Origin: Desulfobacteraceae bacterium
Lineage (GTDB): Bacteria > Desulfobacterota > Desulfobacteria > Desulfobacterales > Desulfobacteraceae
Direction of reading: 5' to 3'
Length of the DNA stretch: 6,697 nt
Assembly (NCBI GenBank): GCA_015486915.1
Contig: WFQS01000239.1
Span: forward strand, 1-6,697
A model generated the notes under the pieces. That model searched no databases, was not told the origin of the DNA, and saw only the letters and a list, made by a program, of their open reading frames with translations. Of this stretch, positions 1 to 5,276 are shown one piece after another; position 1 is the stretch's first letter; each line of letters opens with the position of its first letter. A program made the position numbers and the translations under genes.

Positions 1-516
1 GGATACCGTTGCAAAAAAACTTCCGGTTTTTTCAGCTGATTCAATGAGAGCAGGAGCAGATTTTTTTGTAAGAAGAAAGGCAGATTTTAAAAATTTTTCT
101 GCAGTTTCCCTGTCATGGTATTTAAGGGAATCGGAAATTATAATAAGGCCTGCAATATTTTTAAGCTCTAAAGAATTATCGCTGGTTTTGGCTGAAGATT
201 CATGGTTGCTCTTAACTGCAGCAGAAAGGTTTTCTTCTTTTTTTCCGGATTCATTTTTATTAATGTTTATTTTCGGAAAATCGTTGTCATACCGGTTTGT
301 ATCTGTTTTACAGCAGATTTGATCCATATTGATAATTTTTGTTTTTATCCCCATGCTGCTAAATTCTTTTTCAAAACACCTCGCAACACCTGAATGGTCC
401 TGTGTTATGTAAACTATCTTATTTTCCGGGATAATAAGTCTTGAACCGTTGTGGAATTTTATATGATCAATTGGAAATTTTTTTAGGAAAACTGTCTGCC
501 TTAAAAGAGAGGTTTT
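1..516 (-). other. N-terminal structural part of the ketoreductase (KR) region, partial
   Basis: From about residue 1514 the protein resumes folded sequence: TSLLRQTVFLKKFPI, then KIVYITQDHSGVARCFEK, which fits a Rossmann-like beta-alpha unit. An insertion-like stretch rich in N, K, S and E follows (about residues 1585-1625). The block IAGLIIISDSLKYHD...EKFLKSAFLLTKK and SFFATVS at the edge matches the lead-in to the KR of PfaA proteins. The nucleotide-binding and catalytic half of the KR, expected to contain the Ser-Tyr-Lys residues, lies beyond position 1 and cannot be checked. Confidence 0.8.
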
Positions 517-3500
517 TTTTTTATCGTTCTGCCATTTGTCTGCATGAATGTTCAAAGTTTTTGAATCCGGGGTATCATCTAAATCCACGGAATGATTTGA
601 AGCAGGCTGGGTATCAGTTAAAGCTGTGGTATCACATAAAATGTCAGTGTCATCTGATAAAACTACAGTGTTATCTGAATTTTCAGCATCACCGGGATTT
701 TTGCCCGATAGATAATCTGCAATCTGACCTATTGTTTTGATCTGTGTCATTTCATCGGGTGATATTGAAGAAGAATCGGGCAATTCCTGTTCCACCTTTG
801 ATAAAATTTCAACTCTTTTTATGGAATCAATGCCAAGATCTGATTCGAGATTCATATCAGATTCAAGCATTTCCGAGGGAAATCCCGTAAGCTTACTGAT
901 TGCTGAAATCAAGACATCCATTATCCCTGGAACCTGATTTTTTTTATCTTCGGCAGAGTCTGTATCGCCAGTGTTTCCGGTTTCTACTGCATCTTTAGTG
1001 TTTCCGGCATCGCATGTATTTTTAGTGCCTGAAGTGCCTCCGGAGTATTCTTTCAGGTGATTCCCATTGTTTTCTGTTTCAATGGCGTTGCATATATCTT
1101 TCAGGGTTTTTAAATTCCCCATGTTCTCAGGACTTAACACGTCGGCATTGGGTATTTTTTTTTCAAGTTCAGATATTATTTCAACTCTTTTTATGGAGTC
1201 AATGCCAAGGTCTGACTCAATATTCATGTCAAGCTCCAGCATTTCAGTGGGAAAGCCTGTGAGTCTGCTCACTGTTTCAAGGAGAAGATCTTTAACTTTT
1301 ACCTGAGTAAAACCTTTTTGACAGGAGTTGTTTTCAAGTTCAGCAGGTGCAGGTTCAAAATTTTGTGCTGCAGGTTCAAATTCTCCTGAAGAAGGCTTAA
1401 AGTTGCATGGTGCAGGGGTATCAATGTTTTTATAATACTCAGAATTGGATTTTAATTTTTCATCATGCAAATTAGATGCTTTCGCAGAATTATCAGATAT
1501 TTTTGTATTGTTTTGATTAAAATCAATAGAATCAGGTATACCGCCCGCTGCAGCACTTGCAAAAATTCTGGTCTGCTCCATCATGGACTGAAGCGTTTTT
1601 CCTGCCATCTGCTGGGTTTCAAGAAATTTTTCATGTGTTTTTGCGGTCTGCACCTGAAGAGTTTCCATTGATTCAAGCCCTTTTTGTATCATCGCCATGG
1701 CATGGAAAGTCATTGATGAAGAAGCTGTGGTATTTGAATTACCGTTTTTATGATGATTATCAAAATGGTTGTCTTTTTCCATTTCATATCCTTTGAAATG
1801 AGATTTTATTGATAAACCCTGGGGATTTTTTTCTTTTTCAATTGTTTGTAAATCGTACGGTTTTGCAATATCAGAACGAATTTGTCCGGATCTGTTCTCT
1901 TTGTTCAATTTTGAGGATGGATCTTTTGCTTTTTCCTCTTTGTTCAATGGTGAGCATGGATTTTTTTCTCTTATCTTTTTGTTTAATGGTGAGGATGGTT
2001 CTTCTGCGCTGCATCTGATGTCAGTGTTAGGTTTGATATCAGGTTTGATATCAGATTTTATATCCGGTTTTATGTTGGCTCCTGTTAAAGGAACCCTCAT
2101 TATTTTTTTATCTAATTTATGGCATGGAGATTCCCATTGCGTAAAATCAACATTAAAGCCTGATGCAGCCAGCCTGCACAGAACAATTGCAAGGTCCCAG
2201 GTTCCGGAATTCTTACCCGTTGAAGCATCAAATGCCATTGCTGTTATTTTTCTGCCCTTTAAAATAGATCCTGTAAGTTTTGTCAGAACAGATTTCGGGC
2301 CCGCTTCAACAAAGGTTCTTACATTTTCTTTATACATATTTTTTATGTTTTCAACAAAATCCACTGGGTTTGAAAGCTGGTCACCAAGGATTAGTTTAGC
2401 GCTGGATTGATCTGCAGGATAATTTTTACCGGTTGTATTGGATAGAACAGGAATTTCAGAGTATTTAATACTTAAATTTTCAAGGCGTTTTTTAAAGGGA
2501 ACAGCAGCGTTTTTAACAAAATGGGTATGGAAAGCTGCTGAAACGGGAAGTTTTACAGCAGGCATCCTGTTTTTCCTGCAAATTTTTACGGCTTTTTTTA
2601 TTTGATCCGATCTGCCCGATACAACTCCCTGGTCATGTGAGTTTTTATTGGCAAGGACAAGATCCGTATTTTTAATGATAAGGTCTTCAATATCATTAAG
2701 AGCTGCTTTAACGGCAAGCATGCTGCCTTTTTCTTCCATGACTGCTGAAGCTTCGGCCATGTATCTTCCCCTTGCAGCTGCAAGTTCCATAAAATCTTTA
2801 TCATTTAATCTTCCTGCGGCACAAAGGGCTGATAATTCACCGAAACTGTGGCCACAGACCATATCAGGCTCAAGTCCAAAACGTTTCAGTATTTTTATCA
2901 TGGCAAGACTTACGGCACCAATTGCAGGCTGGGCAATTTCCGTCTGCCTCAACAGGGATTCGGATTCTTTTTTATCCTGCAGTGGAGGCGGGAAAATATA
3001 GTGTCCAAGCCTATATGTTTTTTCTTTGCCATATTCGTCTTTAAATAGTTTTTCAGCAAGCTCGAAAGCTTCCATGGCTTCGGGAAAAACAGCACCAAGT
3101 TCTCTTCCCATGCCGGGATACTGGCTTCCCTGTCCTGGGAATAAAAACCCAAGCTTTCCTTTTTTCTCTCCTTGACCGAAAAAAATTCCCGATTGATTCA
3201 AGGTGATTTGCGATTGATTACAAGAATTGTCTGTTTCCTGTGAATTGCAGGATTTACCTGACAGGTTTATATGAAAGAGCTCATTTTTAACAGAGGAACT
3301 GATGCTCTTTTTATGTTCGCTAAAATCTTTGATTCTTTGAGGCGCAGTAACGCAGTCCGGATCTGCCTCATGACAGTTGTCCGGAATGGATTCTAAAAAT
3401 TTACAGGCAAGCTCTGCGGTTTCCATGGGGTTTTCATTTTCTTTGATGATAAATATCAACCTCAATGGATCTGATGCTGAAAATTGACTGCACAACAGAG

Positions 3501-5055
3501 TTGTTTTCCATGAAACAAGCTGGGCTTTTTCCCTTGTATCCCATGATGCTGCCTGCTCCATGGATTTTTTAAATTCAATTATCTTTTTTATGAGATCCTT
3601 TTTTGTATTTGCGGAAAAAGGAGCAATGTTAATTTTCCCGTCCCATGATACATGTTTTTTTTCAGGCAGATATTCTTCAAGAACAATATGGAAATTACTT
3701 CCTCCGAATCCAAAGGCGCTGACACCTGATCTTCTTGGATGGTCATTGCAGGAAAGCCATGGCTTTGATTCCTGGTTTATATAAAAGCAGGTGGCGGTTA
3801 TATCAAGATCAGGGTCCGGATTCTCAGCTTTTAATGAAGGAGGAATAACTTTGTTGTATAAACTTAAAGCTGATTTTATAATGCCTGCAGCTCCTGCAGC
3901 AGCCTTTGCATGTCCAATCATCGATTTTACCGAGCCAATGGCACAGAAATTTTTCTTTTCACACCCCGGTAGAAATTTCTTTAATGCGGTGAATTCAATT
4001 TTATCGCCCACCCTTGTTCCGGTGCCGTGGGCTTCAATTAGTTCTATAGTTGCAGGGTCAACGCCGGCCTGATCATAAGCTGATTTTAACGCCCTTAGCT
4101 GGCCTTCTGCATCCGGGGCATATATTCCCCCTGTTTTTCCGTCACTTGATGTGCCTATTCCACGTATAACCGCGTATATCCTGTCTTTATCTCTCTCAGC
4201 ATCTTCAAGGCGTTTTAACACAATCATGCCAAGGCCTTCGCCAAGTACAGTGCCGTCAGCTTTTTCAGAAAAAGGTCTTGCATCACCAGTATGTGAGAGA
4301 ACTCCTGTTTTGGAAAAACACATATGCATGAAAATATCGTTTAACGTATCAACCCCGCCGGTTATTGACATATCGCATTTTTTTAAGACAAGCTCCATAA
4401 CAGCAGTATTTATCGCACTTAAAGAGCTCGCACACGCCGCATCAACTGCTGAATTTGTTCCACCGAGGTTAAGGCGGTTTGCAATTCTGCCTGGAACAAC
4501 ATTGCCAAGAAGCCCGGGAAAAGAATTTTCCTGCCATTGTGTGTAAGAATCGGATATTTTTTTTACAATCTCTTCTGCTTTTTCACTTGGAATTCCTGAA
4601 TCTTTAAGGGCTCTTTTCCAGATGGGGTGTCCCAGTCGCGCACCAAGGGGAATAACAAGTTCCTGGGTGCCGGTGACTCCGAGGATAACATTTGTTCTTT
4701 TTCTGTCAAATGATTTGTCATCTCCATAACCTGCATCCTTTAATGCCATCTCAGCCGCCACAAGTCCGAGAAGCTGGGAAGTGTCAGTTGCATCAAGATT
4801 ATTGGGGGGCATGCCGTATCGTACTGGATCAAAGGAAACAGCAGGAATAAAACCGCCGCGGCTGCAATATGTGTGGTCAACAGTTTCAGGATCATTACTG
4901 AAATAATCCTTCAATGACCAGTGGGTGTTTTCGGGAATATCCCCGATAGCATCTTCACCGTTAAAAATCAGACGCCAGAATTGTTTCAGACCGTTGGCAT
5001 TTGGGAATATACATCCCATACCTATGATTGCCACAGCATTATTTTTATTTCCCAA
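1..5055 (-). CDS. pfaA: PfaA-type multidomain PUFA/secondary lipid synthase, KS-AT-ACP-ACP-KR (3' partial)
   Basis: This is the core subunit of an iterative, cytoplasmic PKS-like synthase that builds a long, probably polyunsaturated acyl chain from malonyl units. The frame is open for 1,685 codons from TTG 5055 to the window edge with no stop. Landmark codons in all domains sit in one phase, so no frameshift is seen. Domains by residue: ketosynthase about 7-460 (DAACASS Cys208, EAHGTGT His343, GHAKAAAG His382); acyltransferase about 633-945 (PGQGSQ 640-645, GHSFGE Ser737, AAFHTH His843); repeat-rich linker about 990-1060; conserved helical segment about 1115-1170; ACP1 about 1250-1324 (Ser1287); ACP2 about 1375-1452 (Ser1411); and the N-terminal structural part of the ketoreductase region from about 1514, ending in SFFATVS at the edge. 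Start choice: TTG 5055 has AGGTG six bases upstream. GTG 5064 is the furthest possible start, because TAG lies immediately before it in frame, but it has no good ribosome site. No ATG fits before the KS. Family calls are firm; the product is unknown. Confidence 0.96.
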   Translation of the reverse strand, partial: MGNKNNAVAIIGMGCIFPNANGLKQFWRLIFNGEDAIGDIPENTHWSLKDYFSNDPETVDHTYCSRGGFIPAVSFDPVRYGMPPNNLDATDTSQLLGLVAAEMALKDAGYGDDKSFDRKRTNVILGVTGTQELVIPLGARLGHPIWKRALKDSGIPSEKAEEIVKKISDSYTQWQENSFPGLLGNVVPGRIANRLNLGGTNSAVDAACASSLSAINTAVMELVLKKCDMSITGGVDTLNDIFMHMCFSKTGVLSHTGDARPFSEKADGTVLGEGLGMIVLKRLEDAERDKDRIYAVIRGIGTSSDGKTGGIYAPDAEGQLRALKSAYDQAGVDPATIELIEAHGTGTRVGDKIEFTALKKFLPGCEKKNFCAIGSVKSMIGHAKAAAGAAGIIKSALSLYNKVIPPSLKAENPDPDLDITATCFYINQESKPWLSCNDHPRRSGVSAFGFGGSNFHIVLEEYLPEKKHVSWDGKINIAPFSANTKKDLIKKIIEFKKSMEQAASWDTREKAQLVSWKTTLLCSQFSASDPLRLIFIIKENENPMETAELACKFLESIPDNCHEADPDCVTAPQRIKDFSEHKKSISSSVKNELFHINLSGKSCNSQETDNSCNQSQITLNQSGIFFGQGEKKGKLGFLFPGQGSQYPGMGRELGAVFPEAMEAFELAEKLFKDEYGKEKTYRLGHYIFPPPLQDKKESESLLRQTEIAQPAIGAVSLAMIKILKRFGLEPDMVCGHSFGELSALCAAGRLNDKDFMELAAARGRYMAEASAVMEEKGSMLAVKAALNDIEDLIIKNTDLVLANKNSHDQGVVSGRSDQIKKAVKICRKNRMPAVKLPVSAAFHTHFVKNAAVPFKKRLENLSIKYSEIPVLSNTTGKNYPADQSSAKLILGDQLSNPVDFVENIKNMYKENVRTFVEAGPKSVLTKLTGSILKGRKITAMAFDASTGKNSGTWDLAIVLCRLAASGFNVDFTQWESPCHKLDKKIMRVPLTGANIKPDIKSDIKPDIKPNTDIRCSAEEPSSPLNKKIREKNPCSPLNKEEKAKDPSSKLNKENRSGQIRSDIAKPYDLQTIEKEKNPQGLSIKSHFKGYEMEKDNHFDNHHKNGNSNTTASSSMTFHAMAMIQKGLESMETLQVQTAKTHEKFLETQQMAGKTLQSMMEQTRIFASAAAGGIPDSIDFNQNNTKISDNSAKASNLHDEKLKSNSEYYKNIDTPAPCNFKPSSGEFEPAAQNFEPAPAELENNSCQKGFTQVKVKDLLLETVSRLTGFPTEMLELDMNIESDLGIDSIKRVEIISELEKKIPNADVLSPENMGNLKTLKDICNAIETENNGNHLKEYSGGTSGTKNTCDAGNTKDAVETGNTGDTDSAEDKKNQVPGIMDVLISAISKLTGFPSEMLESDMNLESDLGIDSIKRVEILSKVEQELPDSSSISPDEMTQIKTIGQIADYLSGKNPGDAENSDNTVVLSDDTDILCDTTALTDTQPASNHSVDLDDTPDSKTLNIHADKWQNDKKKTSLLRQTVFLKKFPIDHIKFHNGSRLIIPENKIVYITQDHSGVARCFEKEFSSMGIKTKIINMDQICCKTDTNRYDNDFPKININKNESGKKEENLSAAVKSNHESSAKTSDNSLELKNIAGLIIISDSLKYHDRETAEKFLKSAFLLTKKSAPALIESAEKTGSFFATVS
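513..522 (-). repeat. A10 homopolymer in the pfaA coding strand
   Basis: Ten consecutive T on the plus strand read as ten A in pfaA, giving DKKKT at the junction of the ACP2 linker and the KR region. The frame is intact as sequenced. Runs this long are prone to polymerase slippage and to sequencing error. Confidence 0.8.
604..680 (-). repeat. Degenerate ~21-base repeat after ACP2
   Basis: Related strings of the type GTGTYATCTGA recur at about 646-657 and 667-678, with weaker copies near 624 and 605. The protein reads as a run of short D-T-rich units (SDNT, SDDT, CDTT, TDT). It forms the acidic linker between ACP2 and the ketoreductase region. Confidence 0.5.
702..933 (-). other. Acyl carrier protein domain 2 of PfaA
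   Basis: Residues about 1375-1452 begin VPGIMDVLISAISKLTGFP and end near QIADYLSG. The attachment serine is Ser1411 (codon 825-823) in ESDLGIDSIKRVEI, identical to ACP1 across this motif. It lies 124 codons after ACP1. No third ACP follows before the ketoreductase region, so the array has two members only. Confidence 0.95.
971..1007 (-). repeat. 27-base period repeat between ACP1 and ACP2
   Basis: GTGTTTCCGG (plus strand) is found at 971-980 and 998-1007, a period of nine codons, with weaker echoes to about 1045. The protein shows AGNTKDAVE then TGNTGDTDS, an acidic Gly/Asn/Thr/Asp linker between the two ACPs. Confidence 0.6.
1084..1308 (-). other. Acyl carrier protein domain 1 of PfaA
   Basis: Residues about 1250-1324 run from VKVKDLLLETVSRLTGFP to the KDICNAI region. 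The phosphopantetheine attachment motif is ESDLGIDSIKRVEI, with Ser1287 encoded at 1197-1195. The motif is the LGIDS-IKRVEI form typical of Pfa ACPs rather than the DSL form of ordinary fatty acid synthases. It should carry the growing chain after activation by a PfaE-like phosphopantetheinyl transferase, which is not in this window. Confidence 0.95.
1348..1380 (-). repeat. 21-base period repeat before ACP1
   Basis: The 12-base string TGCAGGTTCAAA (plus strand) occurs at 1348-1359 and again at 1369-1380, a 21-base period. The protein reads FEPAAQNFEPAPAE, an acidic, proline- and alanine-rich tether of the kind often found next to carrier domains. Confidence 0.65.
1549..1713 (-). other. Conserved amphipathic helical segment between AT and ACPs
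   Basis: Residues about 1115-1170 start MTFHAMAMIQKGLESM and continue with repeated Q, E, K, M and L, ending near RIFASAAAG. The pattern of charged and hydrophobic residues suggests a long helix or coiled coil. A similar Q/E-rich helical stretch before the first ACP is a usual feature of PfaA proteins. Its role is not established from this window; a structural or docking spacer is the likely reading. Confidence 0.7.
1780..1795 (-). promoter_or_regulatory. Possible internal ribosome site and ATG inside pfaA
   Basis: Within the linker, AAAGGA is followed by six bases and an in-frame ATG (1782-1780, residue about 1092). A protein begun here would hold the helical segment, both ACPs and the KR region but no KS or AT. 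The signal is as good as that of the gene's own start, but such sites also occur by chance in A/G-rich coding DNA. Confidence 0.3.
1888..2004 (-). repeat. 39-base tandem repeat (3 copies) in the AT-ACP linker of PfaA
   Basis: Three 13-codon units (2004-1966, 1965-1927, 1926-1888) encode EEPSSPLNKKIRE, KNPCSPLNKEEKA and KDPSSKLNKENRS, residues about 1018-1056. The core P-S/C-S-x-LNK is kept in all three. It lies just after the 12-base repeat, so the linker consists of two separate repeat families in series. It looks like a flexible charged spacer. Confidence 0.8.
2029..2076 (-). repeat. 12-base tandem repeat in the AT-ACP linker of PfaA
   Basis: Four consecutive 12-base units (2029-2040, 2041-2052, 2053-2064, 2065-2076) are seen; the first two are identical and the others diverge. 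In the protein they give IKPD IKSD IKPD IKPN, around residues 994-1009. The unit is in frame, so copy number change would keep PfaA intact. Confidence 0.85.
2220..3159 (-). other. Malonyl-type acyltransferase (AT) domain of PfaA
   Basis: Residues about 633-945 contain LGFLFPGQGSQYPGMG at the start. The nucleophile elbow is GHSFGE, with Ser737 at codon 2847-2845. Catalytic His843 is in SAAFHTHF, with codon 2529-2527. The spacing of 106 residues between Ser and His is close to that of FabD-like enzymes. The phenylalanine before the histidine matches malonyl-loading ATs rather than methylmalonyl ones; extender specificity is therefore inferred, not shown. A region of about 170 residues joins it to the KS; its last part holds a small degenerate 21-base repeat around 3190-3225. 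Confidence 0.93.
3676..5037 (-). other. Ketosynthase (KS) domain of PfaA
   Basis: Residues about 7-460 begin with AVAIIGMGCIFPNA, the standard KS opening. They carry the PfaA-type signatures SRGGFIPAVSFDP, MPPNNLDATDTSQLLGL and WQENSFPGLLGN. The active-site cysteine (codon 4434-4432, Cys208) lies in DAACASS. The two histidines needed for decarboxylative condensation are His343 in EAHGTGT (codon 4029-4027) and His382 in IGHAKAAAG (codon 3912-3910). The domain closes with SAFGFGGSNFHIVLEE. With the full triad it should be a condensing domain, not a chain-length factor. Confidence 0.95.
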
Positions 5056-5061
5056 AATGAA

Positions 5062-5066
5062 CACCT
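5062..5066 (-). promoter_or_regulatory. Ribosome binding site deciding the pfaA start
   Basis: On the minus strand AGGTG is followed by six bases (TTCATT) and then TTG at 5055. This is good Shine-Dalgarno pairing and spacing. The GTG within it (5064-5062) could itself be a start, but only a distant GGAAG about 20 bases upstream would serve it. TAG directly precedes that GTG in frame, so no longer start is possible. Confidence 0.6.
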
Positions 5067-5126
5067 ATAGAATTATTTTTAATACTTCCGTGAGACAGTT
5101 TTCCATCTGCTTCAGATTCATTTCTA

Positions 5127-5141
5127 AGAATCAAAGATTCT
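5127..5141 (-). repeat. Small hairpin in the pfaA leader
   Basis: AGAATC and GATTCT are perfect six-base arms around a three-base loop (TTT in the pfaA transcript). It sits about 70 bases before the pfaA start and just after the larger inverted repeat. It is short and AT-rich, so it may be chance; it is listed because it lies in an mRNA leader with another dyad. Confidence 0.35.
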
Positions 5142-5151
5142 GACAAATATA

Positions 5152-5188
5152 GAAACTCTTATTCCGAAAGGAATTTTACAGGAGTTTC
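5152..5188 (-). repeat. Two-tier inverted repeat in the pfaA leader
   Basis: The outer arms GAAACTC (5152-5158) and GAGTTTC (5182-5188) are perfect seven-base complements. They enclose a second stem, ATTCC/GGAAT, with a four-base loop at 5166-5169. In the minus-strand transcript this gives a stem with an asymmetric internal loop, ending about 95 bases before the pfaA start. No T run follows in the direction of pfaA, so it is not a standard terminator. A role in mRNA stability or control is inference. Confidence 0.45.
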
Positions 5189-5232
5189 ATATGAAAAAAA
5201 TAAATTACCCTACTATATATAGATAATTTTAT

Positions 5233-5262
5233 TTAATACAGGGGAAGGCGGCGAGTTTACAA
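5233..5262 (-). promoter_or_regulatory. Weak sigma70-like promoter candidate for pfaA
   Basis: On the minus strand TTGTAA (5262-5257) and TATTAA (5238-5233) are separated by 18 bases. Each matches four of six consensus positions. In AT-rich DNA such pairs are common by chance, so this is only a candidate for an extra promoter inside the pfaD-pfaA gap. Confidence 0.2.
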
Positions 5263-5276
5263 AAGTTTTACATATA

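Larger units (their letters stand above)
5056..5276 (-). other. pfaD-pfaA intergenic region / pfaA leader
   Basis: These 221 bases separate the pfaD stop from the chosen pfaA start. The region is very AT-rich with a short GC-rich patch (about 5239-5256). It holds two small dyads, a 12-base palindrome at 5185-5196 (TTTCATATGAAA) and a 10-base one at 5213-5222 (CTATATATAG). I see no hairpin followed by a T run on the minus strand, so no intrinsic terminator after pfaD, and no convincing small gene. Co-transcription from pfaD is likely, with possible extra control or RNA processing in the leader. Confidence 0.6.

Noticed and set aside
1888..2076. CRISPR-like or intergenic repeat array
   Set aside because: The units are directly adjacent without unique spacers, keep the reading frame and lie within the pfaA coding sequence.
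1901..2410. 169-codon plus-strand open frame
   Set aside because: It lies antisense to the AT domain and linker of pfaA, which has clear catalytic motifs on the minus strand. Its sequence is Phe/Ser-rich and low in complexity, as expected from the complement of Lys/Glu-rich coding DNA.
2598..3152. Two short minus-strand open frames in another phase (2598-2804 and 2949-3152)
   Set aside because: Both overlap the AT domain of pfaA in a different phase. The main frame continues uninterrupted with AT motifs on each side, so they are not evidence of a frameshift.
4151..4546. 131-codon plus-strand open frame
   Set aside because: It is antisense to the KS active-site region (Cys208), has no recognisable motif and no clear ribosome site.
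5152..5188. Intrinsic terminator after pfaD
   Set aside because: The stem is AT-rich with an asymmetric internal loop and is not followed by a T run in the minus-strand transcript.
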